In this document: positions 49,805 to 61,900 of the stretch, piece by piece
Layout of the letters: each line of letters opens with the position of its first letter
Numbering within the stretch: the stretch's first letter is position 1
Source of the DNA: Marsupella aquatica
Lineage: Eukaryota; Marchantiophyta
NCBI GenBank assembly: GCA_973895155.1
Contig: OZ316897.1
Coordinates: forward strand, 17,732,001 to 17,796,000
Length of the DNA stretch: 64,000 bases
Reading direction: 5' to 3'
Position numbers and translations under genes: made by a program
The notes under the pieces: model-generated
Database searches by the model: none
The model's input: the letters and a program-made list of their open reading frames with translations, nothing else
What the model was told of the DNA's origin: nothing

Positions 49805-50230
49805 TTGGAATCCTATTTGTGAAGATGGGCCCATACGGCCCATACGAGGGCCCATATGGCTGCGTCATGCCTTCCTGAGCATCAAACATACCGCTTCCTT
49901 TGATACTCAGGAAATTGTAATCCTGGTTATGAAGGCGGGCCCATATGGCTGTGGCTGTGTCATGACAATTTCCTGAGTATCAAATACATATATATACCCT
50001 TCCTTTCAAGATTTTCAAAATATTAATCCTGATTATGAAGATGCTCTGGCTCTGTCATGCCTTCTTGAGAATCAAACATACTGCTTCCATTCAACAAAAT
50101 TGAATTGTAATCCTGATTATGAAGACACGGGCATTGTGGCTGCCACTCTATCATGCATTGTTGAGATTCCAAACCGGGATTCAAACATAGGGCCTCTTCT
50201 CAATATTTGAAATTGGGATTTTGAAATTTT
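49805..50230. repeat. degenerate ~110-bp repeats
   Basis: Blocks with gtaatcctg(g/a)ttatgaag, gtcatg and gagaatcaaacatac(t/c)gcttcc recur about four times. Confidence 0.7.
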
Positions 50231-50234
50231 TATG

Positions 50235-51580
50235 TTGAGCAATTTTTCTCCCCATGTACTATATATATATCCAGCTATTGGATGGATCTACCAAGACAGC
50301 TGTATGCTGTCATATGATGAACTTGTTTCAACATGAATAATCAACTTTCGTCAATGCTAATGAGGATTGTAATTCTATACCCTAGAACAAAGATGCTAGT
50401 ATCTATATGTTTCAAATTTTCGTAAAGCAAACTGAATGCCATAGTGCCATGGGTAGTTAGTATAAGAGTGTGCATATATTGCTTATTTGTAGGATATATA
50501 TGTACTTAGGGCTTTGCCAGGACATTTGCCAACATTCAATTAATTCCACCTTGGATTAATTCTGCAACCCTGATTGAAAACTTGTGTGCAGCGCTAGTAT
50601 CTTCGACAAATTTTCCTGCAGAATTTCTGAGAAGCCAACTTCTGTTCTTGGAAGCTGTTCAGTACAAACCATTTCCAACATCCCAACTTCAGACCACAAT
50701 GATGAGATATTACAACTAATCCATGAATCCAGCAACCACAAGATACACCTTTTGGAGGTCCCTTAATAGATGCACTCATTCACACAATTCTTGATAGAAC
50801 ACAAATCAGGTATGGTTGTCAGGTTTGGGACCAAAGAATTTGGGAGGTGATACAACCCTTTCAAGATGTACAAAAAGGCAGGTAGCATCACTTCCCCCAT
50901 CACTTTAGGAAGAAACCAGGACCCCTGGAGATGACATTGGGGGATACTAGATCCCCTGCGGGAAATTCAGTAAAAATTTTAATACAAAAACTTCTATGCT
51001 TGACATAGTCAGATTTTTTTAACTTGCATCATGTCACCCATACGCAGGACTTGCATACATATGTAAGGTTGCAAGTTTGAAATCTTACTACTAATTTGCA
51101 AACAGAGGCTACAAATTGGGGTCCAGGCTTCTAGAGTGAAGACTCTAGACCATAACTCTAAGTAGGACCCCACCAAATGTATGTGGATGGAGAGGATGAG
51201 ATATATGGTCTATTTGGTGCATCAAGCTGATTATGCATGCTGATTTTTTCACAATCTCGATTGTTATTCTAATGGGCAATTAGGCCACGAGAATTGATAA
51301 TTTGAAATTTTGTTGGCTATCTTCTGAACAGCACTCGGAAGTTTGTTTGTTTTCTTCTTCTTTTTTAACAGCACTCGGAAATTGACAAGTATATAGGCCA
51401 CCAGCCCAATTTCAGATGGTGGGTCATGAAATGCAACTCCACCTTCTGACTCTCCATTGCCTACGAGCCCTAGTAGATCAGAAGACATTCTTGGGAGCAC
51501 TGCTATCAATGTGGACACTTTCACATCACGGAAAGTTAACAGCAATGAGGACTCTGAAACATCCAGCTTTGTTGCTGCAA
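50235..51580. other. intergenic, nothing recognised
   Basis: AT-rich; includes two nearby copies of acagcactcggaa (51328, 51369). No gene supported. Confidence 0.5.
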
Positions 51581-51582
51581 AC

Positions 51583-51690
51583 AGTCCTCCAAGGAAGAAA
51601 AGGAGGAGTCCAGACAACAACTGGTCACTGCAATTAGTCCTCCAAGGAAGAAAAGGGGGAGTCCGGACAACAACTGGTCACTTAGCCGGC
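51583..51690. repeat. ~52-bp tandem duplication
   Basis: gtcctccaaggaagaaaag followed by caacaactggtcact occurs twice in direct succession. Confidence 0.85.
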
Positions 51691-51699
51691 AAGTGAAAG

Positions 51700-54680
51700 C
51701 AGCCCCTAATTGATTGGTTGAGTGTGGTTGAAAACGATAGACCAGGCATATGACCACCGGCAAGAAGGAAAGACGCTCTTGTCACCTCACTGTTTCGCAA
51801 ATTCTGCTTCCTTGCGCTTGGACAGAGTGTGCTAGGACAATAGCAACGGCAGATTCGTTGCAACAGATTTTTCAATCTTGACGATGGGCAATTGTTGGTG
51901 ATTCGAGCTAGGTCTTATTGTATTTACATCTTACAGACTCAAATTTATCAGCATTTTCCTGTACATCGCTCACTTCTTTCCGGATACTGCAATTTTTAGC
52001 TTGAGACCGTCACAATCGCTTCAATTTCAGTGACCAACTTATGGAAGGAAGCTAGTCAACACTGAAAGGCACTCTAATCATCTAGGGAGCAGTAACAGAG
52101 TAGACTTGAATTGCAGAAGTATCTTGCATAGATTTGTGAAAGTTTGGAAGAGGGAGCAGTAGTAGGGTAACTCGCTCGCAGAAGATGAGATGCTCTCAAG
52201 CACGCATTGAGCTCATGTGTACTGTTAATTTCACAGGGTCCAAACTGTCGATCTCCAATGAGAGTTCTTCCAGGGAAATGATAGTAATTAGCAATCTCAA
52301 TCCTCCGAGAGATGAAGTCGATGCCTCAGTCCACTTTGGTCCATTTTAGTTTTGCAGTTGACACAGTCCTTTAATGAAGCATAATATTTATCGGGAGACC
52401 CGAAAAACTAATTAACAATTGATTTCAAGATAAAGGACAGTTGAGCATCAAGAAACACGTCATCCGTACTGCATGGAATTTGAATCAACACTCTAATGAG
52501 CCCGTTCATGAGAATCAGAAACTACAAGAAAGTGTCACAAATTTATAACCACATCAAAAGAATTCATCATCAAGTCAAACAGACCAATATGAAGCCCAAA
52601 CCAAGTCAAAAGTCCAAAACATGCCAAACTCAAGCTTGGACAGAGACAGTTATACCGCATCGACTTAGGTGGACATCCGTGGTTTGAGAGCAAACCTTTT
52701 TCAGGAAATGAACATAATGGGCAGCCCAGAAAGTCACAAACTAGCCACATTTTTGCTCCGGGTATCCGCACTAATTTGGCGGTGCCGAGCCGGGTATGTT
52801 ACAAAGCCAAATAATGTAATCTCAAAGTTCCTGTGACATAAACTCTTATCGCCGAGGGCTGCAATAAACACCTCTCGTAACTAATGATTTTCATGTATGC
52901 ACGTCATCAAGTAAACAACGGAAACCTTATTATATCTGCTGCCAGTGGGTACTGTTTCCAGTCACTTTTCAGCCAGCGCAACAGTGCCTGCACAGTATGG
53001 TCACCAGTAATCACCACAAGAGCGCACGTCATGTTTAAGATTGTGAAAGCGATATTGCATCCCTTGCATTAATCCCTCATCTTCTCACCTTAGGGATCAA
53101 CTTACCTAGAAATCAACTTACCTTGAGATCAACTTGGTTGCTGTTAGTTATGACAATCTGGACACACCCAAAGGTTCTTTCAACCACAAATTTGTTCTCC
53201 TCGAGGTATATTTTAGACTAACGAACTGGACAATTTCTTCACTGTCTCTTCGGCTCGCCTCCTTTAAGTTAAGTTTTGTGTTATAAAAAAGCTTGGCCAA
53301 CAACAAAAATTCAACCTTTAAGTAATTATATATGAATACTGGGGTTTAGTTTAGGATTAGAAAGAATGTGAGTGGCACCGGACTAGAGTCTCACCAAATT
53401 TCACGAATTTCTCGGGCGCGCTTTTTCAGATTGCAATCACCAGAGCCGTCGCATGGAAATCCGCACTGAAAACTTTTGCTGTGTCAGCACTTGTTGTTTG
53501 CAAGAACTCAACATCTACTAATTCTTTTGATGCTGAGATGAATTCGTCATAAATATTAAGCAAGGCCCTGTAAAACAGATAGTAGTTACTAGTCACCCTT
53601 AGTAGGACAAGGTTCTTAGCTTCAGGCAATTCGCCTTTAGCAGAGTACTCAATTTCACAGCAATGGAAACAACAAATGAATCGGGATGAACCGACAATAT
53701 TCTGTTGAATGCTGCACATGCAAAGCTTCCAATTATTTAAAGTATACACATCGGTAGCTAGGATCAATTGGAAGGTACAAAACTGCCCTGACTCTGCGAC
53801 TTCCTCTGAAAACTTTCATTGTGCTTAGCATACGTAGAATCACCTCCAATTCTCCAAAGGTGAGAGCCTCTCTGTTTCTGAGTCGCAGCAACAAAGCACA
53901 TTTTACCCCATCGCTGTGAAATGGTCTCCAGTGAATGCACAAGCTGTGCATAGACACAAATGAATAGATCAATTGACTTCGTTCCCAGAAACTTGGCTGA
54001 AAGACTCAGAGAAAGACTCAGAGAAATTGTCTGAGAACAGCAATCCGACCCTTTTCGGTTGTGGGACTCCGCCTATTACCAGAATGAGAGCTATTTGGCT
54101 TTCTCTCAACTAAATAACTTGTCAATTTATCACTCAAGACAGTAAGCCGACTCTCATTGGTCACCAACACCGGTTGTCATCCAATTAAAGGTTAACTTTC
54201 ATCTAACCTTCAAACTATATGACTTTTTAAAGAGAACTTCCAATCTTAGGATGACTGAGGAAATTCACCGTTTTCAATTCTTCCTTTTCAAATTCATCCT
54301 TCATTTCTTAAATCATCTCCAACATTTCCTTGATAGACCAAACAGAATATATGATTTCAAATTTACTAATATATTAACCAAACAAGGGTAATTATATAGA
54401 TTCACTCATTACTACAACCATGGGCCCTTCAGGAACTTCCACTTATCAAACATTCCAAAATATCTTAGTTGTATGCTAACTTAATTTCTAGCCAAATTAC
54501 AATCAATCTCTATTTTTTAAGTTAGACAATTCTGACCATCTTTTCTTGACAATTACTTTCTTCTCTTTATTTCAAATAATTTCACCAGACGCAAAGTCTA
54601 CATGCGGAACCTTCATGTTGTCTTGAAGGCTTGGCTCCATAGCCAATTTTCTGACATGGATTTCTTTGACTGGACTTCAA
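51700..54680. other. intergenic, nothing recognised with confidence
   Basis: Two adjacent minus-strand frames at 53426-53767 and 53733-53972 might be exons of an unknown gene, but no domain or clear junction supports it. Confidence 0.4.
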
Positions 54681-54684
54681 ACAT

Positions 54685-54775
54685 TGGGGGCCTCAACTCA
54701 AGGGGTGTACCATATTACACACATTCAAAGTTTTGGGAGAATAAATACCTTAAAACAAGTAAATAAAGTTCCAGG
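54685..54775 (-). repeat. dispersed repeat, copy B
   Basis: Reverse complement of 12085-12170: shares attctcccaaaactt and acaccccttga(g)ttgaggcc. Confidence 0.7.
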
Positions 54776-54989
54776 CCAGAAATTACAGGAAGTAGACACC
54801 TGTAACACATACAGTCAAGGATGCTGGCTGTCCCATCAGAAACTATAATAACATCTTGAGCCCTTATGCAGTGGTCGTCATTCAAATTGGAGTGGCTTTG
54901 TGGGTGGAAAAACCAAAAAATGCAAAAAGTGGAAAGATTCAAGAAAAAGTGATTAATATTTGGTGTGAATGAATGTGAATGAAAAAGCA

Positions 54990-55275
54990 GATGTACACTT
55001 TTCCAAGCTAGAAGAAAAAAAGACAAAATCTTCTATACAAAGTGCTATCCCTCTACTATCCACGTTATTATACCATGCTCCTCCCTCAATCATACATGCT
55101 ATACCATGCTCCTCTTTCAACCATCCATGCTATACCATGTTTTCCCTCTACCATCCATGTTATATCATGCATGCTACACCATATAGCGCTCTTCCTTCTA
55201 CCATCCATGCAATGCCATGCTCCTCTCTCTACCATCCAAGCTATATCATTCATGCATACAGGTGCTATATAGTGA
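54990..55275. repeat. minisatellite with ACCATCCATGCTATACCATG-like unit
   Basis: About seven degenerate copies of a ~35-40-bp unit with taccat(g/c)ctcctc and catccatgctatacc blocks. Confidence 0.85.
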
Positions 55276-55499
55276 TAGGAGTTTAGTTGCAAATATTAGA
55301 TAATCAATAAAGCAGTGCACAATCTAATCAACGAGAGAAAGAGGAGATTAACAAAAATTGAAAGAAGGGAACCAGAAGAAAGAGGGGGGGGAGAAGAGGG
55401 CTTTAAGCTTTGAAAGGAAAAAATTAAGGTAAAAATTAAGAAATAATTTAAAAAATAATCACTTTGTTATACTTTGGTGGTCAATGTCCTCTCTCTTTT

Positions 55500-55985
55500 G
55501 TGTCATGATATATTTTACTCTACGACATATTTTATGCAATGAGATCTTTCTACCAACAAAATCTTTTGCTCAAGCTATCTTGCATATGCACCATAATTTT
55601 TCTCAACTACATCTTTAGCACAAGGTCATCTATTACACATTGACATCTTTTTTATGAACAATACCTTTTAGTAAATTAAATACATGTAACATGCAACAGC
55701 TTTTGAGCAACCACATATTTTACTTAACGACATTTTTTGTGCAATGACATCTTTACTCAACTACATCTTTTGCACAACTACATATTTTACTTAACAACAG
55801 TTTTTGAGGGACTACATATTTACTTAATGGCATCTTTGCTTAACGACATCTTTTGCTTAACTATATATCTTCTATTTAACAACATCATTTGCGCAATGAT
55901 TTATTTACTTAACAATATATTTTGTGTAAAGACATATTTATTGCAATGACATGTTTATGCAACAACATCTTCTGTGCAACACACG
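55500..55985. repeat. short-unit minisatellite (ACATCTTTTGCTTAACG-like, ~17-20 bp)
   Basis: Many degenerate copies with acatcttttgc, acatattt and cttaac(g/a)aca cores over about 480 bp. Confidence 0.85.
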
Positions 55986-56359
55986 GGGATTGAACTCGTT
56001 ATGAGGTATACTGTCAATCGTATATGGTTGACCTGCGTATGGCGGGAGACCGTGTACCGGAGGCAACATACCTCATTATGGGATGATCAAGCACCCATTA
56101 CTTTATAATTAAACCACACCTACCCCTATAAATCCCCCATTCCATGCCTCACTACTCACCATAAAAGGTGGTCGGAGTAGTCAGCACCTTTTATGGAGCT
56201 CAAGCCCATTCTTATTACGGACCCCCACGAGAGGTCAATTCCAAAATTCCTGGCACCAGAGAGTGCCACATCAACAACAACCGCACCAAACAAGACTCGT
56301 CAGTTTTGTGCATCAAATTTATAGTTTTCATACGTGTTTGCGTCAATTTGGGTGTAAAT

Positions 56360-56452
56360 TTGGGGATGCCATGCCGTAAAAAGAAATGTAAAAAATTAGA
56401 AATGCAAAGAGCAATGGGGATGCCATGTCGTAAAAAGAATTGTAAAAAATGA
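56360..56452 (+). repeat. ~60-bp tandem duplication
   Basis: ggggatgccatg(c/t)cgtaaaaaga then a(a/t)tgtaaaaaat occurs twice. Confidence 0.8.
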
Positions 56453-56456
56453 GAAA

Positions 56457-56985
56457 GTGAAGAGTATCAGGGTTAGTAACTCAGGAGCTGTACAGGGAGA
56501 TGGAGGAAGAGAAGGGAAAAGAAGTTTGGATGGAGGATCTGTACCTCCAAGTAAGACCCTTGTAAGTGAGAGAAGGAAAAGTCTGAGTCAAGTGAACGAT
56601 GCCTCTGAAAAGCCATTATACTCATCTCCTCGAAATTGAACTGGTGGTGGAATACCTACTGGGTCACGAGGGGGTATCCATACAGGCTCTCGCTCGCATA
56701 CCTTGTCTATCAAGTTAGACAAGGTTACAGCTAGAGAGTCAACCGGTAGTAAGGAGCTGGTTGGGAGGGGTACACCTTCTCTACCTCCTCTTTCCCATGG
56801 AAGCCCTCCGTTGAAGAATGGACACAAAGGTGTGAAAGGCAATAATTATGTGCATTCCGTCAATTCTAAAGGCGGTGTGACCGCAGCAAATCTTCTTAAA
56901 GTTCCTGGTGCTTCTACAACACAAAGAGTAGGAAACGGAGGGACTTCTTCAAGAAGCAGTCGAACTGGTCATAGTGGTAATGCCA
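56457..56985 (+). other. open stretch of unknown origin, possible gene fragment
   Basis: One plus-strand frame is open from 56457 to the amidohydrolase-derived segment, apart from a TGA at about 56637. It encodes a Gly/Ser/Lys-rich disordered-looking peptide (for example TGGGIPTGSRGG). It meets the duplicated amidohydrolase promoter exactly at the signal-peptide end. It may be an exon of another gene carried along with the duplication; I do not recognise it. Confidence 0.35.
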
Positions 56986-57390
56986 TGGAAGAGAAGAACA
57001 CAACAACAACCAGAGCAACGAAAAGTGTGAAAAGCCTCGAACTGGTCTCCATTGCGATCGTCGTTGTTGGAAATGGATCGATTATGAGTGAATTCTACCC
57101 TCAAAACAAAGTGAAAACTCGACGACAATCTACTCTCACAATTTACAATTTCAATTTCTACGGTATTTGTAATCCTGGCACATTTACCTCGATCTCAACT
57201 ATGTCAAGAGCAGACTAGCATCTTTCCTACATGTATAGTACGTAAGAGCTTCAAAACACTATTTCCCCATACCAAAACAATTCACACACGGCATTCACAA
57301 ATCAATATCACGAGATTCATATCATGCACAAGCTGGACGCCAAACACCTCGCATGCCAGCGAGGAGGGAAGGAGAAAAGTGACATTTGCC
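56984..57390 (-). pseudogene. truncated duplicate of the amidohydrolase 5' end (promoter + signal peptide)
   Basis: On the minus strand the ATG at about 57055 opens the same signal peptide as the gene at 47294 (METSS start, FVAL and VVFF core) for about 24 codons. Similarity stops at about 56984 and a stop follows four codons later. Upstream similarity runs to about 57390 with small indels. There is no metal-binding domain, so it is non-functional as an enzyme; it could still drive transcription. Confidence 0.75.
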
Positions 57391-57399
57391 TGTAGCTAG

Positions 57400-58205
57400 A
57401 TAAGAACTCGCTTTTAATTGGGTTGCAAACCCATCTAAATACCATGCAGGACATAATCCGGATTACTCGAAGGGTAAGCACAGGCTGCCTAGACAGTGAG
57501 GGCCCCAGTGAGGCCTGTTTTAACTCGATCTCACCAATGAAGGCGGAAGTATCTCAGTCGGATCTATTAATAGTTATTTGTTTGATTACCATGGCTCACG
57601 ATGACTTACACAGAAAGATGAAAGATGTGCAATTATTCACATCCTTCTATCATTATCATGCAAGGGCAAGTCGAGTGGAAAGCTCTATATATAAGGTATC
57701 TTTCCCTTGAGAAGCAGCTCGAACCTCCCAGACTGCTCGATTTTATTAATGTTCGCATCCGCTTAGACCTCACGAATTTTGGATGATGGGTACGTGTAAC
57801 ATTCGTGTTCGACTGAGTTTCTTCGTTTCGCGTTAGGGTCTTGATAATTTTCGTTCATGAGCTCGACTGGCTGCATGGGCATGCCCACTGTGACAAACCA
57901 GCTTGGCTGGGAATGGCCCGTGTATGGGACCGGCTGGGACGAATGAGAAGACCGCACTTCGTACACATTACGAAGAGGATTTTTGACTGGCTGGCACTCT
58001 ACCGAAAAACATGAAAGGGGTAGGACTTATTACTCAGCTTACAATGTGTGTCTCGTCCCGGTCGCGCTGCATATGTTCCCAGCAGGGGGGCTTCGTGTGT
58101 TTTCTGTGGCGGTTTCTATCACTCCTTAGTCATGTTCTTGGACCAGTTTGACCCGAGGAAGTTTGTAAGACTCTAGCTGAACAATTGGGCTCAAATTGAC
58201 TCCAA
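57400..58205. other. flank of the copia insertion; possible short exon on minus strand
   Basis: A minus-strand frame at 57763-57966 (67 codons, Ser/Pro/Gln-rich, ending KIREV then stop) looks compositionally like a protein tail, but no domain or splice partner is clear. The copia element lies about 240 bp upstream of it in that orientation. Confidence 0.3.
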
Positions 58206-58210
58206 GTAAC
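58206..58210. other. target-site duplication (left)
   Basis: gtaac immediately before the left LTR; the same five bases follow the right LTR at about 63918. Confidence 0.9.
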
Positions 58211-58441
58211 TGTTGGAACTAGTGGTAGCGACTATTAGTCTATCTTGCTACGAAGGACTAAACAGGAGGAGCCACTATAAGTAGAGAGAAGGACCGAAGG
58301 GGACCTAGAGGATCGATGGCAGAGCCAGGAGACCTAAGATGGACCGCTAAGATAGTGGTAGAACTAAAGTAGGGAGAGAGGCGCCGAATCAGGTGGTAGT
58401 AGGGCCGGTCCGTAAGGATGCCTTACGAGATAGTTTCAACA
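58211..58441 (-). repeat. 3' LTR of the copia element
   Basis: Starts tgttggaac and ends gtttcaaca on the plus strand. It is the downstream LTR for minus-strand transcription. Confidence 0.95.
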
Positions 58442-58456
58442 CCCCCTCTCGAGTAA
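58442..58456 (-). promoter_or_regulatory. polypurine tract
   Basis: Plus-strand ccccctctcgag abuts the LTR; on the minus strand this is a purine run (gagaggggg) just before the 3' LTR, the usual plus-strand primer. Confidence 0.8.
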
Positions 58457-58493
58457 GGAAGCGAGAAACTGAGAGCAACAAGGAACCAGTCGA

Positions 58494-58970
58494 ATGAAGG
58501 TGATGTCGATTCGTAAGGGGCTGGTGATGCTGGTGAGTGGCACCGTGGAGGTGTTGGCGCAGATTTGCCGCTTGTTGTATGTCAGTTGTGAAAAATTGGC
58601 CCGATGGATGCGGGAGCAAGATGCTCAGGAAGAAAATTTCAAGCCGAAGATGGAAGGAGCACCGCAGGTGGTGCAGCCAATAGCGTCGTTGAGGTCAGTT
58701 GTGCAGCAGCCGAGTGTACCTGTACAGATGCAGATATTTCCGGTAGGAGTCGGTGAAAAAGGAGAGGGGCAATGGATGCCTATGACGTATAAGCATTGCT
58801 TTTATGCTGTGGCGGTAGGAAGAAGGCCAGGAATATATAGAACCTGGGTAGAAGCTAATGAAGCGGTGGTCGGATACCCCGGGAATTGTCATCAGAGTTT
58901 TCGAACGCTAGCAGAGGCGGAGTATTTTCTGGAAAAGAAGGGAGATATAGGAAAGGATTGGATGGAGTAG
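58494..58970 (+). CDS. antisense ORF with viroplasmin / RNase H1 N-terminal domain
   Basis: Intact 158-residue frame with ATG at 58494, inside the copia element but on the strand opposite gag-pol. It ends 17 bp before the pol stop. Residues about 100-150 fit the viroplasmin / RNase H1 N-terminal fold: FYAVAVGRRPGIYRTW, then an E-A...V-x-G-Y-P-G stretch, then SFRTLAEAEYFL. This small domain binds RNA:DNA hybrids or dsRNA in eukaryotic RNase H1 and occurs in caulimovirus P6. The N-terminal 45 residues include a hydrophobic helix followed by charged sequence; the middle is Gln/Val/Pro-rich. No catalytic RNase H domain follows. Its integrity beside a stop-ridden pol is notable. A role in element replication or silencing is speculative, and expression would need an antisense promoter. 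Confidence 0.75.
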   Translation: MKVMSIRKGLVMLVSGTVEVLAQICRLLYVSCEKLARWMREQDAQEENFKPKMEGAPQVVQPIASLRSVVQQPSVPVQMQIFPVGVGEKGEGQWMPMTYKHCFYAVAVGRRPGIYRTWVEANEAVVGYPGNCHQSFRTLAEAEYFLEKKGDIGKDWME

Positions 58971-58987
58971 AAGAGTAGATAGCGGAA

Positions 58988-61900
58988 TCAAGGAGACCTG
59001 ATATGTATGTCGGAAATGGATTTCACTCCAATAAAGAATCGATGTTTCTCAAATTTCTGTCGTGGAAGTGGTTTTGTGAGAATGTCTGCTGGGTTTTCAT
59101 TTGTATTGATGTAGGACAAGGTGATTTCCCCCTCTAGCACCCGTTCTCGAATGAAGTGGTGCTTCCCTTCAATGTGTTTGGTGCGAGCATGGAAGACAGG
59201 ATTTCTAGCTAATTTGAGTGAGCCTTGGTTATCACAGTGGAGATGAACATCGGCAGTGCTGGGTGTGGAGGCGTGAGCTAGATCAGAGTGAATGATAGGG
59301 TTGGAGGAAACAAGGGGTACCTTGAGAGGAGAGGTAGGATTGATTTCTGATAGAAGGCGACGGATGTGAACCGCTTCTTTTGCCCCTTCAGAGAGCGCTT
59401 TGTATTCAGCTTCGATAGTGCTGTCAGAGACTGTTGTTTGTAGTTTGCTAGACCAGGATATGGGCCCACTGGCGAGTTGGAGTAGATAAGCGCCACGAGA
59501 GCGCCGTGTTTCGGTACAGCCAAGGAAGTCAGCATCGGTGAAGCCTTGTAAGTTGGTAGTGGAGGAACGAAAGAAGGTGAGGCCGTGGTCAGTGGTACCG
59601 TGTAGATATCGAAGAATGTGCTGAACGGATTCCCAATGCCTGGTTTGTGGAGAGCTCATATACCTGCTCACGATGCCTACGGCATAAGAAATATCTGGCC
59701 TGGTGTGAGTGAGGAAGATGAGCTTGCCAACGGCGTGACAGTAGGCAGTGGTATCAAACGGAGCAGAATTAGTGTCAGAAGTTAGAACGTGTCCTTCTGG
59801 TAGGGGGATAGGCGCGCTGGTGGTGATGGCAAATTCCTTAACTAATTCCTGGCAATAGGATGTTTGATGAAGCATCAGGCCGGTGGGAGTGTGAAGAAAT
59901 TCTATCCCAAGATATTTCTGCGCTAAGCCAAGATCAGTCATTTGATATTTGTTTTTCAAATGAGTTTTGATGTTGGCGATTTTCTCTGGATCACTACCGG
60001 TAATCAAAAGGTCATCAACATATAACATGAGAATTATTAGAGCACCCTCAGAGTGGCAGAAGTAGAGATTGGGATCAACGGTACTACGTGTCCAGCCTGT
60101 GTCTCAAAGGTGTGAATCAATCTCACTGTACCATTCACGAGGAGATTGCTTGAGCCCGTAGAGGGACCTTCGAAGTCGGCATACCATGGTCTCTTTCCCT
60201 GGAAATTCAAAGCCTTGTGGTTGCTGCATATAAATTTCTTCGGTGAGAGTCCCATTGAGAAAGGCCGTAACGACGTCCATGTGGTGTAACTCCCATCCAT
60301 TGGCAACAGCGAGAGCAATGATGGCACGTAATGTTGACCATTTGACAACAGGAGCAAATGTTTCGTTGTAGTCGATCCCAAACTTCTGTTCAAATCCCCG
60401 GGCAACTAGTCGTGCTTTGAGTCTGAAGCGAGTGGAGTCAGGTTTTGCACGGAAGACCCATTTAGCTGTAAGTGCTCTACGTCCTGCTGGTAGATAGACA
60501 AGATCCCAGGTTCCCATGTCAATGAGAGATTTGATCTCAGATTGCATGGCTTTTACCCATTCGGGGTCTTGTAAGGCCATTGCGACAGTGAGTTTAGCGC
60601 AGTCGGGGCCAGCAATTTCGACAAGATGTGTGCTCATTTCATAATCGTGATGCCAAGGTGGGATCTGCCGAGTGCAAAGTGAGCGACGAGTAGCTGGAGG
60701 TACGGTAGCAGTTGAAGGATTATCAGGAATATGGTCCAAGACCGGAATATGGTCCTCCCGTGCTGGCGCTTCAGTGGGGGCCCCCTCTGGAGCAGGAAGG
60801 TCGGGAAGGAGAGCGTCGTCGTTGTTGGCTGCAATGGGAACTGCTACCAATGGTTGAGGGTCGTCGGTGGTGGCAAGGTCGTCAATAAGGACTGATTGAA
60901 AAAGATTGATGACATCATAAGGGTCAGGGTGGGAGGCACCCATAATGTTCTCATCAAAGGTGACATCGCGAGAAATGAGGATGCGGCGACGAGTTGCATC
61001 ATAACAACGATAAGCTTTGGATTCATCATCATAGCCGAGTAGTGTGGTGCGAATGGCTTTTATGCCGAGTTTGGTTTGGTGGGAGGGAGGAATTAGAACA
61101 TAAGCTGTGCAACCAAGGATGCGGAGATGACTGAGGTCCGGTTTGGAGCCAGTGATGGCCTGAAATGGTGTGCATTGGTGAAGAGCATGAGTTCCAGATT
61201 GATTCTAGAGATAGTTAGCAGAGCGGATGCTTTCAGTCCATAGTTGAAGAGGAATGCTAGAGCTGATGAGAGTTGCTCGTGAAGCTTCGAGAAGAGTCTG
61301 ATTCTTGCATTCTGCAATGCCGTTTTGATGTGGGGAGTGGGCAACGGTGAATTGACGTCGTATGCCATGTTGGTTGCAGAATGTGAGAAAGTCGGTCGAC
61401 CGGTACTCCCCCCCCCCTCTATCAGAACGGAGGCAACTGATGTTGAGATTAAATTGCTTTTCCACCAAAAGTTTGAATGCTTTGAACTTGTCAAAGGTTT
61501 CGCTTTTGTAGGTGAGAAAATAGACCCAAGTGAATCTGGTGAAGTCATCGATTAATGTAAGCATATACTTGGCGGAGGTGGGACCACGGATGGGTCCACA
61601 GAGGTCAGTGTGGAGCAATTCAAGAGGTCGAGAGGTCCGCATAGTGGAGTGCTTGGGAATTTTTTCCCGATGGTGCTTTGCCACCACGCAGGTATCGCAG
61701 ACTCGCTGGACACGCGGAAGAGCAGGTAGACCAGTGACGAGTGAGCGTGCAGACATGTGATGGACCATCTGATAGTTAACATGCCCCAGCCTTCGGTGCT
61801 AGAGATCAATGCTATTGTAGTGGGGCACTGCTGGAATTGGATTGTTGGAGATTTCAGTGAGCAGAATGGGTGACATCGTGGGTGATGTCGAAGACCGTCG

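Noticed and set aside
53426-53972. Two overlapping minus-strand ORFs as a possible spliced gene
   Set aside because: No convincing junction joins them in frame and no family is recognisable; left as unassigned sequence.
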